A stretch of DNA of 64,000 bases, from contig CAUJIN010000005.1 of the NCBI GenBank assembly GCA_963205495.1, positions 1 through 64,000 of the forward strand, read 5' to 3'. Source of the stretch: Pseudomonadota bacterium (GTDB lineage: Bacteria > Pseudomonadota > Gammaproteobacteria > Xanthomonadales > Xanthomonadaceae). A model generated the notes under the pieces. The model saw nothing but the letters and a program-made list of their open reading frames with translations. It was not told where the DNA came from and made no database searches. Each line of letters starts with the position of its first letter. Positions within the stretch are counted from its first letter, which is position 1. Below are positions 7,434-16,569 of this stretch, piece by piece. The position numbers and the translations under genes were made by a program.

Positions 7434-7958
7434 ATGAAGACCATCCAGAAAGGCTTCACCCTGATCGAACTGATGATCGTCATCGCGATCATCGGCATCC
7501 TGGCCGCCATCGCGCTGCCGGCCTACCAGGACTACGTGGTCCGCACCAAGGTCTCCGAGGGTCTGGTTCTGGCCAACGCCGCGCGTACCGCCGTGGCCGA
7601 GTCCTTCGCCACCCGCAATACGGGTGCCATCGCTGCGTATGCCGGCACGGGTGTTGCAGCGGCCGGTTCCTACGGCTACGAGTACACCGCCGGCGAGAAG
7701 GTGGCTTCGATCGCCATTGCGGCGATTCCCAACGTGCAGACGCCGGCGATCGGTGGCGGCCGCATCACCGTGACTTATGCGGGTCAGCTTGCTACTGCGC
7801 TGGGTGGTCCGATCCTGCTGACTCCGGGCAGCGGCGCGATCGTTCCTGCGACCGGCCTTCCCCCTTCGCCGATGGCCGTGGGTGCCCCGGTGGTGTGGGG
7901 CTGCACGATCGGTGTTCCGGCTGCGTTCAAGTACGTCCCGGCCAACTGCCGCTTCTGA
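7434..7958 (+). CDS. pilA: Type IV major pilin, copy 1
   Basis: A 174-residue type IVa prepilin. The short leader MKTIQKG ends at the PilD cleavage site before [20 protein letters not shown], with Glu at +5 and a hydrophobic helix through about residue 30. The C-terminal disulfide loop runs from the Cys in VVWGCTI to the Cys of the terminal ANCRF. The ATG at 7434 follows AAAGGAAA at proper spacing. A sigma-54 promoter lies upstream and a rho-independent terminator downstream. Copy 2 at 8970 is a close paralogue, and both share the PxxPMxxGxPVVWGC segment. Confidence 0.97.
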   Translation: MKTIQKGFTLIELMIVIAIIGILAAIALPAYQDYVVRTKVSEGLVLANAARTAVAESFATRNTGAIAAYAGTGVAAAGSYGYEYTAGEKVASIAIAAIPNVQTPAIGGGRITVTYAGQLATALGGPILLTPGSGAIVPATGLPPSPMAVGAPVVWGCTIGVPAAFKYVPANCRF

Positions 7959-7972
7959 TCCGGAACCGCCGG

Positions 7973-7992
7973 CTGCCGGGTCATCCCGGCAG
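7973..7992 (+). other. Hairpin after the first pilin gene
   Basis: CTGCCGGG and CCCGGCAG (8-bp perfect stem, 4-base loop) begin 14 bp after the pilin stop, with no T-run. It may protect the pilin mRNA 3' end ahead of the true terminator. Confidence 0.6.
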
Positions 7993-8013
7993 TCGGTACC
8001 GTGATCGATCAAG

Positions 8014-8044
8014 GCCGCCTTGTAGGATGCAAGGCGGCTTTTTT
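8014..8044 (+). terminator. Rho-independent terminator after pilin copy 1
   Basis: A 9-bp perfect stem (GCCGCCTTG / CAAGGCGGC) with a 7-base loop followed by six T residues. Confidence 0.9.
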
Positions 8045-8113
8045 AATGTCGCGGCCCACGCGGCGAGACGCGCCGCAGGCGCGGCGGCTTTCAGGCAATA
8101 CGGGCGCAGGGCA

Positions 8114-8860
8114 ATGGCGGGGTTTAATTTCCATCTTCGACTCAAGGCGATGCTCATCCACTTCGGGGGGTCGCTGCTGCTGGCGGCCGGCGCGCTGGGG
8201 TTGGTGTACGGGCTGTGGTATCCGGCGCCGCTGGCGGCGGCGGTCGGGGTCAGCGGCATCGTGCTGCTGCTGCTGGGGGTGGACGTGGTGCTCGGGCCGA
8301 TGCTCACCTTCGCGGTGTACCAGCCCGGCAAGAAGTCGCTGCGCCTTGATCTTGCGGTGATCGTGGCGGTACAGCTCGCAGCCTTCGGCTACGGCATGGC
8401 CACGATCGCGCAGGGGCGCCCGGCCTGGCTGGTGTTCAACGCCGACCGCTTCGACGTGGTCCAGGCCAGCGATCTGGATACCCGCTACCTTGACGAAGCC
8501 CTGCCCGAATTCCGCCGCCCCGCCTGGACCGGGCCGCGCTGGGGGGCTTCGGTGAACCCGGAGGATGTGGAAAAGCGCAACCAACTGGTGCTGGAGGCCG
8601 CCGGCGGTGGCTCGGACCTGCCCCAGCGCGTCGATCTGTACCGCGCGCTGGAAACCGAAACCGCCAACCTGCGCGCGCGCGCCAAACCGCTGCCGGAGCT
8701 GGAACAGTTCAACGAAGCCGCCGCCGTGCAGGCGGCTCTCTCCGCCTGGCCGATGGCCGATGCCTGGCTGCCGCTGATGGCGCGAGCCGAACCGATGGTG
8801 GTGCTGATCGACACCCGAGCGGGTGCTCCTCTGGCGATCGTGAGCTTGCACCCATGGTGA
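8114..8860 (+). CDS. tfpZ: TfpX/TfpZ-family type IV pilin accessory protein
   Basis: A 248-residue inner-membrane protein. Three hydrophobic helices occupy about residues 12-100 (including the GVDVVLGPMLTFAVY stretch), followed by a periplasmic domain with FNADRFDVVQASDLD. This matches the TfpX/TfpZ accessory family, which is encoded next to particular pilin alleles and aids their surface assembly, as known from Pseudomonas aeruginosa. The ATG at 8114 starts MAGFNFHLRLKAMLIHF. It sits between two pilin genes on the same strand; expression is likely by read-through of the upstream terminator or from an unrecognised promoter. Confidence 0.9.
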   Translation: MAGFNFHLRLKAMLIHFGGSLLLAAGALGLVYGLWYPAPLAAAVGVSGIVLLLLGVDVVLGPMLTFAVYQPGKKSLRLDLAVIVAVQLAAFGYGMATIAQGRPAWLVFNADRFDVVQASDLDTRYLDEALPEFRRPAWTGPRWGASVNPEDVEKRNQLVLEAAGGGSDLPQRVDLYRALETETANLRARAKPLPELEQFNEAAAVQAALSAWPMADAWLPLMARAEPMVVLIDTRAGAPLAIVSLHPW

Positions 8861-8878
8861 AACCGTAGCTCGCTTGCT

Positions 8879-8908
8879 GCATGGTTCATAGTGCCGGCAT
8901 GGTTCATG
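8879..8908 (+). repeat. Direct repeat upstream of pilin copy 2
   Basis: GCATGGTTCAT occurs twice, 19 bp apart start to start. The second copy overlaps a weak GG-N10-GC sigma-54-like arrangement. It is possibly an activator site pair, or chance. Confidence 0.4.
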
Positions 8909-8969
8909 CTTTATTCAAAAACGCGTGCGCCATGTGGGGCGGCGCGAATACGAATTCGGAGCGGCGGCC

Positions 8970-9488
8970 ATGCAAAAGGGTTTTACGCTGATCGAGCTGA
9001 TGATCGTGGTGGCGATCATCGGGATCCTTGCGGCCATCGCGCTGCCTGCCTATCAGGACTACGTGGTACGCACCCGGGTTTCCGAGGGACTGGTGCTGGC
9101 GAGCGCCGCCAAGGTGGCGGTGGCGGAAACCGTGGGCACGCGCAATTCCGGAGCCGTGACCGCCTATGCGGGCACCGGAGCGGCGGTCCCGGGATCGTAT
9201 GGCTATGAATATTCCGCGGGCAGCAACGTGGCCTCCATCGCCATTGCCGCCATCGCCAACGTCCAGAGCCCCGCGGCCAACGAGGCGCGTATCACGGTGA
9301 CCTACGCCGGAAGCCTGGCGGCGCTCCTGACCACCCCCGTCTTCCTCACGCCGGGCAGCGGCTCGATCAACAGCAGCACCGGTCTTCCCGCAGCGCCCAT
9401 GGTGCTCGGCTCCCCGGTCGTTTGGGGATGCACCGCCGGAGGCGTGGCGGCGGCGTTCCGGTATCTCCCAGCCAGCTGCCGGTTCTGA
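8970..9488 (+). CDS. Type IV pilin, copy 2
   Basis: A 172-residue prepilin with an even shorter leader (MQKG before [16 protein letters not shown]). It keeps Glu5, the YQDYVVRT segment and the C-terminal disulfide loop (WGC ... ASCRF). It is strongly similar to copy 1 over the whole length, so the pair arose by duplication. The sites of difference are concentrated in the middle, where surface-exposed loops lie. The ATG at 8970 is preceded by a purine-rich GGAG. No strong sigma-54 promoter precedes it, so it may be expressed less or differently from copy 1. Confidence 0.96.
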   Translation: MQKGFTLIELMIVVAIIGILAAIALPAYQDYVVRTRVSEGLVLASAAKVAVAETVGTRNSGAVTAYAGTGAAVPGSYGYEYSAGSNVASIAIAAIANVQSPAANEARITVTYAGSLAALLTTPVFLTPGSGSINSSTGLPAAPMVLGSPVVWGCTAGGVAAAFRYLPASCRF

Positions 9489-9511
9489 GATTTTCGTCGG
9501 GGCGTAGCGTT

Positions 9512-9540
9512 CCGTCGGGAGGTGTAACCCCGACCTACGG
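9512..9540. repeat. Dispersed palindromic repeat, copy d (inverted orientation)
   Basis: CCGTCGGGAGGTGTAACCCC followed by GACCTACGG. It overlaps the stop codon of the M28 peptidase gene on the minus strand. A partial extra copy is seen just before it at about 9495-9509. Confidence 0.85.
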
Positions 9541-10821
9541 GTCGGATTCGAATCCGTTGATGAACACGTCGTTCGGCGGGGCGCTGGTTTTGGCCAGTTC
9601 GCCGAGGAAGGCGAGGGCGAACTGGGCGAAGGGGATGCTGCTGTCGGCGGTGCCACCGACGTAGGCGAGGGTGTCGTTGGCGGAGTGGAGGTAGGGGAAG
9701 AAATCGTCGTCCGTATCGCCGGCTTCGCTGGCCATCACGGCGGGGAAGCCGTGGCTGGTCCAGGAGGCGTGGTCGGAGCAGGCGTAGCCGCAGGCGAGGT
9801 CCTTGCGGACGAGGCCGAGCGGGGCGAGGTAGCTGTCGAAGAGCTGGTAGGAAAAGCCGCGCAGCGGGCCGTTGACGAAGTCGGTGAGAAACTGGACGTG
9901 GTGCGGTACGCCGCTGCGGTAGTTGGTCATGTCGAGCTGGAGCACGCCGACGACCTGGGCGCCGGCGCTGGAATGGCTCGCGGCGATGGCGGCCGAGCCG
10001 CGCAGGCCGACTTCCTCGGCGGCGTAACCCATGAATTTCACGGTGCGGCGGGGCTTCCAGCCCTGGGCCAGGGCGATGCGGATCACCTCGGTGAGGGTGG
10101 CGATGCCCGAGGCATCGTCGTCGGCGCCGGGAGCGAACTGTTCGGGGTTGCCGTACGCGCCGGAGCGGATGGAATCCAGGTGCCCGCCCAGCACCACGAT
10201 TTCTTCGGGAAGCTCGGCACCATCGATGGTGAGGATGACCGAGGGCTGGGTGGAACAATTGCTGCAGTTGAACAATTCGACATGCACATCGCTGCGTCCG
10301 TTGCCCAGCGCCAGCCAGGTGTCGCGGATCCACAGCGCCGCGTTCAGGCCGTGGGTGCTTTGGTAATAGCGGTTCTGGTAGCTGGAAAGATGCGCGATGG
10401 TGGCGCGGATGACCGGTTCGGAAACCTGCGCCAGCCAGGGCGCGACGGTGGCCTGGTTGTCGAGGGTGTAGGCGAGTGTGGGTGGCGCGAGGATGGCCTG
10501 CAGGCTCAGGTCGCGGGCGAGGAAATCGAGTGCCTCGGCGCGGCTGGAAAAGGAGAAGTAGCCGCCGCAGCGCGATTCCTCTTCGTGCACGAAGTCGCTC
10601 AGGCGCGCGCGCTGGGCGGCGTCGAGCTGCACCAGCTTGAGGCGGGTGCCGAGGCTGTCGATGGCGTCTTCGGAGGGAAGATGGTGCAGCGGGCTGGCGA
10701 GAAAGGTGTCGGCCGCGGTGAGTGCGAAAAGCGGCGGCTCCCCGGCCTGCGATCCGGACGGCGAAGCAAGCGCGCAGGCCAGTACGAGGCCGAGGAGTGC
10801 GGTGCGTGCGGATGCGGACAT
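9535..10821 (-). CDS. Secreted M28 zinc aminopeptidase (bacterial leucyl aminopeptidase type)
   Basis: A 428-residue exoenzyme with an N-terminal signal peptide (about residues 1-26, ending GSQAG) and a two-zinc M28 domain. Metal ligands in order are His in VLGGHLDS, Asp in GADDDASG, Glu-Glu in GYAAEEVGLRG, Asp in VLQLDMTNY and His in PYLHSANDT. It most resembles the Vibrio-type leucyl aminopeptidases that finish digestion of extracellular peptides. Cysteines in ACGYACSDHASW form the family's usual disulfide region. The C-terminus reads NDVFINGFESDP, an NGFE-type tail seen on many exported Xanthomonadales proteins. The stop TAG lies inside dispersed repeat copy d. Confidence 0.94.
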   Translation of the reverse strand: MSASARTALLGLVLACALASPSGSQAGEPPLFALTAADTFLASPLHHLPSEDAIDSLGTRLKLVQLDAAQRARLSDFVHEEESRCGGYFSFSSRAEALDFLARDLSLQAILAPPTLAYTLDNQATVAPWLAQVSEPVIRATIAHLSSYQNRYYQSTHGLNAALWIRDTWLALGNGRSDVHVELFNCSNCSTQPSVILTIDGAELPEEIVVLGGHLDSIRSGAYGNPEQFAPGADDDASGIATLTEVIRIALAQGWKPRRTVKFMGYAAEEVGLRGSAAIAASHSSAGAQVVGVLQLDMTNYRSGVPHHVQFLTDFVNGPLRGFSYQLFDSYLAPLGLVRKDLACGYACSDHASWTSHGFPAVMASEAGDTDDDFFPYLHSANDTLAYVGGTADSSIPFAQFALAFLGELAKTSAPPNDVFINGFESDP

Positions 10822-11129
10822 GGGCGCGGAATGTGGAGGCGGACGGAAATCCTAGCGCATCGCGCGGGAGTGGACGCGTTCCGCCGACGTATGTGGCTGG
10901 GTGTGCGGGGTTTTCCGTCGGGGGTGTAACCCCGACCTGCGGGATGCGGGGGGTGTTGCGCGTGGCGGCGGGTGGATGCGTGCCGTCGGGGGGCGTAGCC
11001 CCGACCTGCGACCCTACGCGGGCATTTGGCATTGCGGCGCCTTCCGTCGTGGCGTAGGTCGTCCTTACGCGGCCGACGTTGGCGCGGCGGTGTGTGCGGC
11101 AGGTCGGGGCGCTGTTGGCGGTTTCGAGG
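10822..11129. repeat. Intergenic cluster of dispersed repeats (copies e, f, g)
   Basis: About 308 bp between the aminopeptidase start and the secF stop with no gene. It holds copies at about 10915-10942, 10983-11010 (both inverted) and a degenerate one at 11053-11080, plus a partial AGGTCGGGGC at about 11100. The promoter of the aminopeptidase gene must lie near 10830-10900. Confidence 0.8.
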
Positions 11130-12068
11130 TTACGGGCGACGGTCGAGATCGGCGTTGTCGCGCACCTTGGGAATGAGGTCCTGCTTGCTGGCGCCCAGCA
11201 GGAGCAGCAGCGGGCAGGCCACGAAGATCGAGGACAAGGTGCCTATCACGATGCCGCACATCTGCGATTCGGCCATGCCTTCGAGCGAATCGCCACCGTA
11301 GACGTACAGCGCAACCACCGTCAGGAACGCCACCAGCGAGGTGATGACGGTTCGGGACAGCGTCTGGTTGACCGAACGATTGAGGATTTCCCGCGTGTCC
11401 ACCTTGCTCAGGCCGGTGAAGTTCTCGCGCACGCGGTCGAACACGACGATGGTGTCGTTGATCGCATAGCCCATCACCGAGAGCACGCCGGCCATCACGG
11501 TCAGGTCGAACTCGCGCCAGGTCAGCGCGAACAGCGCCGTGGTCACGATGAGGGTGAAGGCGGTGGACAGGATGGCCGCCACCGCGAACTTCCACTCGAA
11601 GCGCAGCGAGATGTAGATGACGAAGCCCAGCATCACGAAGACCGCGGCCAGGACGCCGTTCTGGGCCAGCTCCTTGCCCACCTGCGGGCCGACGAAGTCG
11701 CTACGCACCAGCGTGGCCTGGTTGTCGTCCGAGCTGAGCACGGTGCGCACGGCATCGCCGGTCTGGGTGATGTTGTCCTGCCCTTCGCGCGGCTGCAGGC
11801 GCACCATCACGTCGGTCTCGGAGCCGAAGGCCTGCACCACCGCGCCCGGATAGCCTTCGGCCTCGAGGCGATCGCGCAGCACATCGAGGTCGGCGGGATG
11901 TTCGAAGGTGAGTTCAGCCACCGTGCCGCCGGTGAAGTCGAGCGCGTAGTTGAGGCCGCGGATGCCGAGCAGCACGAGGCTGCCGATGACCATGAGCACG
12001 GCGATCGCCAGCGCGGCGTGCCGCAGGCGGAGGAAATCGATCTTGCTGTCGTAGGGAAAAATGTTCAT
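11130..12068 (-). CDS. secF: Protein translocase subunit SecF
   Basis: A 312-residue RND-type membrane subunit that works with SecD and YajC to pull proteins across the inner membrane after SecYEG, using proton motive force. It has six transmembrane helices. Motifs are ALDFTGGTVAEL in the first periplasmic region, AGVLSVMGYAINDTIVVFDRVREN in TM4-5, and the conserved RTVITSL. It is 18 bp downstream of secD on the same strand, in the usual yajC-secD-secF order. Confidence 0.97.
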   Translation of the reverse strand: MNIFPYDSKIDFLRLRHAALAIAVLMVIGSLVLLGIRGLNYALDFTGGTVAELTFEHPADLDVLRDRLEAEGYPGAVVQAFGSETDVMVRLQPREGQDNITQTGDAVRTVLSSDDNQATLVRSDFVGPQVGKELAQNGVLAAVFVMLGFVIYISLRFEWKFAVAAILSTAFTLIVTTALFALTWREFDLTVMAGVLSVMGYAINDTIVVFDRVRENFTGLSKVDTREILNRSVNQTLSRTVITSLVAFLTVVALYVYGGDSLEGMAESQMCGIVIGTLSSIFVACPLLLLLGASKQDLIPKVRDNADLDRRP

Positions 12069-12086
12069 CGATGATCTCCTTTGGCC

Positions 12087-13940
12087 TCAGACCAGAACCC
12101 GCTTGACCTTGCGACGGCCGCCGTAGAACAGGGTGGCCACGCCGCGGGAAACCGAGACCGCGGTGTAGATCGAGGTCAGGATGCCGATGCAGAGCGTGAC
12201 CGCGAAGCCCTTGACCGGCCCGGTGCCGAAGGCGAACAGCGCGATGCCGGCGAGCAGCGCGGTGACGTTGGCGTCCCAGATGGTGCCCGAGGCGCGGTCG
12301 TAGCCTTCGGAGATGGCTGCCTGGGGCGGCAATCCGATGCGCAGCTCCTCGCGGATGCGCTCGTTGATGAGGACGTTTGCGTCCACCGAAAGGCCCACGG
12401 TGAGCGCGATTCCGGCCAGACCCGGAAGGGTGAGCGTGGCGCCCATCAGCGACATCACCGCGACTACCAGCAGCAGGTTGAGCAGCAGCGCGATGTTGGT
12501 CACCAGGCCGAAGACCTTGTAGTAGATGACGAAGAAGGCCAGCACGAAGAGGAAGGAGAAACTCACCGCCTTCCAGCCGCGCGCGATGTTCTCCTTGCCA
12601 AGGCTCGGGCCGATGATGCGTTCTTCCACGATGTCCACCGGCGCCGCGAGCGAACCGGCGCGCAGCAGCAGGGCCAGTTCGGAGGCTTCGGTCGAGCTGC
12701 CCAGGCCGGTGGTCTGGAACTTGCGGCCGAACACGCCGTTGATGCGGGCGTAGTTGATGACCTCCTCGGTCACGCGCACGGTGCGCACTTCCTCGCCGTT
12801 GACGATCTTGGTTTCCGGCAGGCGTTCGATGTAGACCACGCCCATGAAGCGGCCGACGTTGTCGCGGGTGAAGTCGTTCATGCGCGCGCCGGCGGCCGAG
12901 TTCAGCGTGACCGAAACCATCGGCGAGCCGTCCTGCTGGTCGAAACCCGAGCGCGCGTCGACGAGCTGGTCGCCCGAGGCGATGATGCGGCGCGACAGCA
13001 GGATGGGCCGCTGGGTGCCGCGTTCGTAGTAGAGCCGCGCATCCGCCGGCACGCGGCCGCTCTGCGCGGCTTCGAGGGCATTGCCGTCCACGGCGGCGCG
13101 GTATTCCAGCGTGGCGGTGGCGCCGAGGATTTTCTTGGCCTGCGCGGTGTCCTGCACGCCGGGAAGCTGCACCACGATGCGGCTCGCGCCCTGGCGCTGG
13201 ATCACCGGCTCGGCCACGCCCAGCTCGTTGATTCGGTTGCGCAGGGTGCCGATGTTCTGTTCCAGCGCGTTGTCGAGGATGGTCTTGAGCTCGGTTTCGC
13301 GCAGGTGCGCCACCAGCACGCCGGGTTCGGTGCCGTCTTCGAGCTGAAGCTGGGGCACGTCGCGGCCGATCAGCCCGGCGGCGGCATCGCGGTCGGCGGC
13401 ATCGCGCAGGCGCACGAGGATGCCGGTGGCGCCGCGATCCACGCCGGCGTAGGCGATCTTGTTCTCGCGCAGCAGGCCGCGGATGTCGTCGAGGATGCCG
13501 GTTTCGCGTTTTTCCAGCGCGGCCTTCTGGTCCACTTCCATGAGGAAGTGCACGCCGCCCTGCAGGTCCAGGCCCAGCAGCATCGGCTTGGCACCGATGG
13601 CGGTGAGCCAGCCGGGCACGGTGGAGGCCAGATTCAGCGCCACCACGTAGCCCTGCCCCAGTTCACCGCGGATCGTATCGGCGGCGCGGATCTGCAGGTT
13701 GGGGTCGCTCAGGCGGACGAGCAGGTTGCCGTTTTCGATCGCGATCGACTTGAAGCCGATCTGCCCCTTTTCCAGCACGCCCTGGACGCGCTCCTTCAGG
13801 GCGCCGTCGAGCTGCCCCCCGCGCGTGGCGGTGATCTGGACGGCGGTGTCCTGCGGGTACAGGTTGGGCAACGAGTAAAGGGAGGCGACGAGGAGCGTCA
13901 GGGTCGCCAGCACATATTTCCAGCGCGCGTATTCAAGCAT
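12087..13940 (-). CDS. secD: Protein translocase subunit SecD
   Basis: A 617-residue partner of SecF. It starts [35 protein letters not shown] with TM1, followed by the [15 protein letters not shown] motif, a long periplasmic P1 domain, and the C-terminal TM2-6 with [25 protein letters not shown]. Length and motif order match gammaproteobacterial SecD. It lies 68 bp downstream of yajC and just upstream of secF; all three are likely one transcript. Confidence 0.97.
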   Translation of the reverse strand: MLEYARWKYVLATLTLLVASLYSLPNLYPQDTAVQITATRGGQLDGALKERVQGVLEKGQIGFKSIAIENGNLLVRLSDPNLQIRAADTIRGELGQGYVVALNLASTVPGWLTAIGAKPMLLGLDLQGGVHFLMEVDQKAALEKRETGILDDIRGLLRENKIAYAGVDRGATGILVRLRDAADRDAAAGLIGRDVPQLQLEDGTEPGVLVAHLRETELKTILDNALEQNIGTLRNRINELGVAEPVIQRQGASRIVVQLPGVQDTAQAKKILGATATLEYRAAVDGNALEAAQSGRVPADARLYYERGTQRPILLSRRIIASGDQLVDARSGFDQQDGSPMVSVTLNSAAGARMNDFTRDNVGRFMGVVYIERLPETKIVNGEEVRTVRVTEEVINYARINGVFGRKFQTTGLGSSTEASELALLLRAGSLAAPVDIVEERIIGPSLGKENIARGWKAVSFSFLFVLAFFVIYYKVFGLVTNIALLLNLLLVVAVMSLMGATLTLPGLAGIALTVGLSVDANVLINERIREELRIGLPPQAAISEGYDRASGTIWDANVTALLAGIALFAFGTGPVKGFAVTLCIGILTSIYTAVSVSRGVATLFYGGRRKVKRVLV

Positions 13941-14008
13941 GGGAAGTCACCAGGCAGCGGTGGGCGTCGGGAGTCGTCTCCCGGCAATCGGACAGCGGAG
14001 AAAGCGGA

Positions 14009-14338
14009 TCAGGCGGACTTCAGCGTGCCCTTGGGAAGCACCGCGGCAACGGCGTTCTTCTGCACGCGGATGACGACCTTGTCGGCGATTTCGATGGCGA
14101 GGAAAGCATCGCCCACCTCGTCGACGCGGCCCAGGATGCCGCCGTTGGTCACCACTTCGTCCCCCTTGGCGATGGCCGAAACCATGTTGCGGTGGTCCTT
14201 GGCGCGCTTCATCTGTGGGCGGATGACGAAGAAGAAGAACACCGCCACGAAGACCAGCATCATCACCAGCGGCGACCAGGGCGAGGCCTGCGGCGCGCCG
14301 GCGGTCTGGGCAAAGGCGGAGGAAATCAGGAAATCCAT
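14009..14338 (-). CDS. yajC: Preprotein translocase accessory subunit YajC
   Basis: A 109-residue protein with one N-terminal transmembrane helix ([19 protein letters not shown]) and a small beta-rich cytoplasmic domain ([23 protein letters not shown]), matching YajC of the SecDF-YajC complex. In many gammaproteobacteria tgt and queA lie just upstream; here a repeat-rich intergenic region and hutI are found instead. Confidence 0.96.
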   Translation of the reverse strand: MDFLISSAFAQTAGAPQASPWSPLVMMLVFVAVFFFFVIRPQMKRAKDHRNMVSAIAKGDEVVTNGGILGRVDEVGDAFLAIEIADKVVIRVQKNAVAAVLPKGTLKSA

Positions 14339-14466
14339 CGGGAAACTCGCTTTGTTCGAGATAGGGCCGGCGCAGGCCGGAAAAGTGCGGGATTATGCCA
14401 CGCGGACTCCCTGTGTGGGGGCGCCGGGCGCGCTGCACAACCCCTCCCCCTGCGCGCGGCGGCTGC

Positions 14467-14587
14467 ACGTCGGCCGCGCAGGGCGACGGGCAGGCAGGGC
14501 GGAACCCGCGCAGCGGATTCCGCCGTTTCGACCTTGCCGCATCCCGGCGGAAACGCCTTCGGCGGTTCCGCCCTGCGACTGCGCTGC
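14467..14587. repeat. ~120-bp composite repeat, copy 1
   Basis: Nearly identical (a handful of differences) to 58951-59071. It has terminal inverted segments (GCAGGGCGGAAC near 14494 and GTTCCGCCCTGC near 14575) and ends GCTGCAACGCGTTG next to a short-family repeat. Confidence 0.9.
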
Positions 14588-14600
14588 AACGCGTTGCATC

Positions 14601-14620
14601 AGGTCGGGGCCACGCCCCCG
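14601..14620. repeat. Dispersed palindromic repeat, copy h
   Basis: AGGTCGGGGCCACGCCCCCG, joined to the 3' side of the composite repeat by GCAACGCGTTGCATC. Confidence 0.8.
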
Positions 14621-14705
14621 CCCGGCGCGCGCTGTCCGCCTCCGGCTCGACACGCGCGCCGGGCGACGCGATCATCGGCTCCGGTTCCATGCCTGCCACG
14701 TTCCC

Positions 14706-15935
14706 ATGTCCGACGCCGCCCGATTCGACCTCTGTCTCACCCACGCTCGCCTCTCCACGCTCGCCGGCGACGCCGGCTACGGTCTGGTCGAGGACGGCGC
14801 GGTGGCCTGCCGCGGCGGGCGCATCGTCTACGCCGGGCCGATGCGCGACCTGCCCGCCGGCGCGGCCGAAGCCGCCGAGACGGTCGACTGCCGCGGCGCG
14901 CTGGTGACGCCGGCGCTGATCGACTGCCACACCCATCTGGTCTTTGCCGGCGACCGCGCCGGCGAATTCGAGCAGCGTCTGGAAGGGGCGAGCTACGAGG
15001 ATATCGCGCGCGCCGGCGGCGGCATCGCCTCGACCGTGCGCGCCACCCGCGCCGCGAGCGAGGACGAGCTGGTGGAAATCGGCCTGGCGCGCGCACGCGC
15101 GCTGGTGCGCGACGGCGTCGCCACGATCGAGATCAAGTCCGGCTACGGCCTGGACGTGGACAGCGAGCTGCGCATGCTGCGCGCGGCGCGGCGCATCGGC
15201 ACGGCGCTGGGCATCGGCGTGCGCACCACCTTCCTGGGCGCGCACGCCCTGCCCCCGGAATTCGCCCATCGCGCAGACGACTACATCGACTTCGTCTGCA
15301 ACACGATGCTGCCCGCGGTCGCGGCCGAAGGACTGGCGGACGCGGTGGACTCCTTCTGCGAGCGCATCGCCTTCACGCCGGAACAGACCGCGCGGGTGTT
15401 CGAGGCGGCGCGCGCGTTGGGCCTTCCGGTGAAGCTGCACGCCGACCAGCTCAGCGACTCGGGCGGCGGCGCGCTGGCGGCGCGCTTCGACGGGCTTTCC
15501 GCCGACCATGTGGAATACACCAGCGAGGACAGCGTGCGCGCCATGGCCCTGCGCGGCACCGCGGCGGTGCTCCTGCCCGGCGCCTTCCTGTGCCTGCGCG
15601 AAACCCGCCTGCCGCCGATCGAGGCCTTCCGCCGCCACGGCGTGCCCATGGCCGTGGCCACCGACGCCAATCCCGGCACCTCGCCGCTGCTGAGCCTGCG
15701 CCTGGCGATGGCGCTGGCCTGCATCCAGTTCCGCCTGACCCCCGAGGAAGCCCTGCGCGGGGCCACCGTGAACGCCGCCCGCGCGCTCGGCCTTTCCGAC
15801 CGCGGTCGCCTTGCCCCGGGGCTGCACGCGGACGTGGCGATCTGGAACGCCGAACGACCGGCGGAGCTGTGCTACTGGCTGGGCGGCGACCTGCTGCGCG
15901 CGCTGTATGCCGGCGGGCGGCGCCTTCCGGGCTGA
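14706..15935 (+). CDS. hutI: Imidazolonepropionase HutI
   Basis: A 409-residue amidohydrolase that hydrolyses imidazolone-5-propionate to N-formimidoyl-glutamate, the third step of histidine degradation. Metal and substrate motifs are [36 protein letters not shown] and [21 protein letters not shown] is also typical. The ATG at 14706 gives [16 protein letters not shown]. No other hut catalytic gene adjoins it; a hutD-like gene lies 33 kb away, so the pathway genes are scattered or elsewhere. Confidence 0.96.
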   Translation: MSDAARFDLCLTHARLSTLAGDAGYGLVEDGAVACRGGRIVYAGPMRDLPAGAAEAAETVDCRGALVTPALIDCHTHLVFAGDRAGEFEQRLEGASYEDIARAGGGIASTVRATRAASEDELVEIGLARARALVRDGVATIEIKSGYGLDVDSELRMLRAARRIGTALGIGVRTTFLGAHALPPEFAHRADDYIDFVCNTMLPAVAAEGLADAVDSFCERIAFTPEQTARVFEAARALGLPVKLHADQLSDSGGGALAARFDGLSADHVEYTSEDSVRAMALRGTAAVLLPGAFLCLRETRLPPIEAFRRHGVPMAVATDANPGTSPLLSLRLAMALACIQFRLTPEEALRGATVNAARALGLSDRGRLAPGLHADVAIWNAERPAELCYWLGGDLLRALYAGGRRLPG

Positions 15936-16033
15936 AGCGGCCGTCTTCCCGTTCCGGATATTTTTTCGTTCCGCCGGTGTGAACTTTCGCGCCCGGGGGC
16001 GAATCACGCAGCATCCCACCCGGAGCCACATCC

Positions 16034-16549
16034 ATGCGCTGCGCGACATTGACGGCCGAACAGGCACACCAGCAGCAATTCGAGGAACTGCTGGAGCGCC
16101 ACCGCGGCATCGTGTTCAAGGTGGCCGGCACCTACTGCCGCGATCCGCACGAACGCGACGACCTCGCGCAGGAAATCGCGGCCCAGCTGTGGCGCGCGTT
16201 TTCCGGCTTCGACGACCAGCGCGCGTTTTCGACCTGGATGTACCGAATCGCGCTGAACACGGCGATTTCGCACCTGCGCGATCGCACCCGCCGCGAACGC
16301 CACCACGAACCCTTGCAGGAATGGCACGACCTCGCCGCGGAGTCGGGCAACCCGGAAGACGACGCGCGCCTGCGCGACCTGTACCGCTGCATCGACCGGC
16401 TGGACGCCTTCGATCGCGCGCTGCTGGTCCTCTATCTGGACGAGCGCGGCCAGCGCGACATCGCCGAAATCCTCGGCATCAGCGAAACCAACGTGGCCAC
16501 CCGCATCGGGCGGCTCAAGCAGCGCCTGCGCAAGGAAATGGAACGATGA
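16034..16549 (+). CDS. ECF-type RNA polymerase sigma factor
   Basis: A 171-residue sigma-70 family factor of the extracytoplasmic function class. Region 2 spans about residues 22-85 (HRGIVFKVAGTYCRDPHERDDLAQEI, FSTWMYRIALNTAISHLRD). Region 4 is at about 115-168 with a helix-turn-helix (RDIAEILGISETNVATRIGRLKQRLRKEM). The spacer is short, as usual for ECF factors. It ends in an ATGA overlap with the next gene, a membrane protein that may act as its regulator. The 98-bp upstream region contains GTGAACTTTCG, which could be part of an autoregulated ECF promoter, but this is uncertain. Confidence 0.92.
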   Translation: MRCATLTAEQAHQQQFEELLERHRGIVFKVAGTYCRDPHERDDLAQEIAAQLWRAFSGFDDQRAFSTWMYRIALNTAISHLRDRTRRERHHEPLQEWHDLAAESGNPEDDARLRDLYRCIDRLDAFDRALLVLYLDERGQRDIAEILGISETNVATRIGRLKQRLRKEMER

Positions 16550-16569
16550 ACCACCGTGGAGAACGCACA

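Larger units (their letters stand above)
14339..14705. other. Divergent intergenic region with composite repeat
   Basis: About 367 bp between yajC and hutI. It contains the ~120-bp composite element (14467-14587) followed by a short-family copy (14601-14620). Promoters for both flanking genes must be here but none is clear. Confidence 0.6.

Noticed and set aside
8885..8915. Sigma-54 promoter before pilin copy 2
   Set aside because: GG and GC spacing can be matched (CGG-N10-GCT) but the flanking bases are poor; kept only as a weak possibility in the repeat entry.
12081..14705. Very long plus-strand open frame antisense to secD and yajC and continuous with hutI
   Set aside because: It is a GC-driven shadow of secD/yajC (His/Gln/Ala-rich with no domains). 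Only the part from the ATG at 14706 is a real gene.
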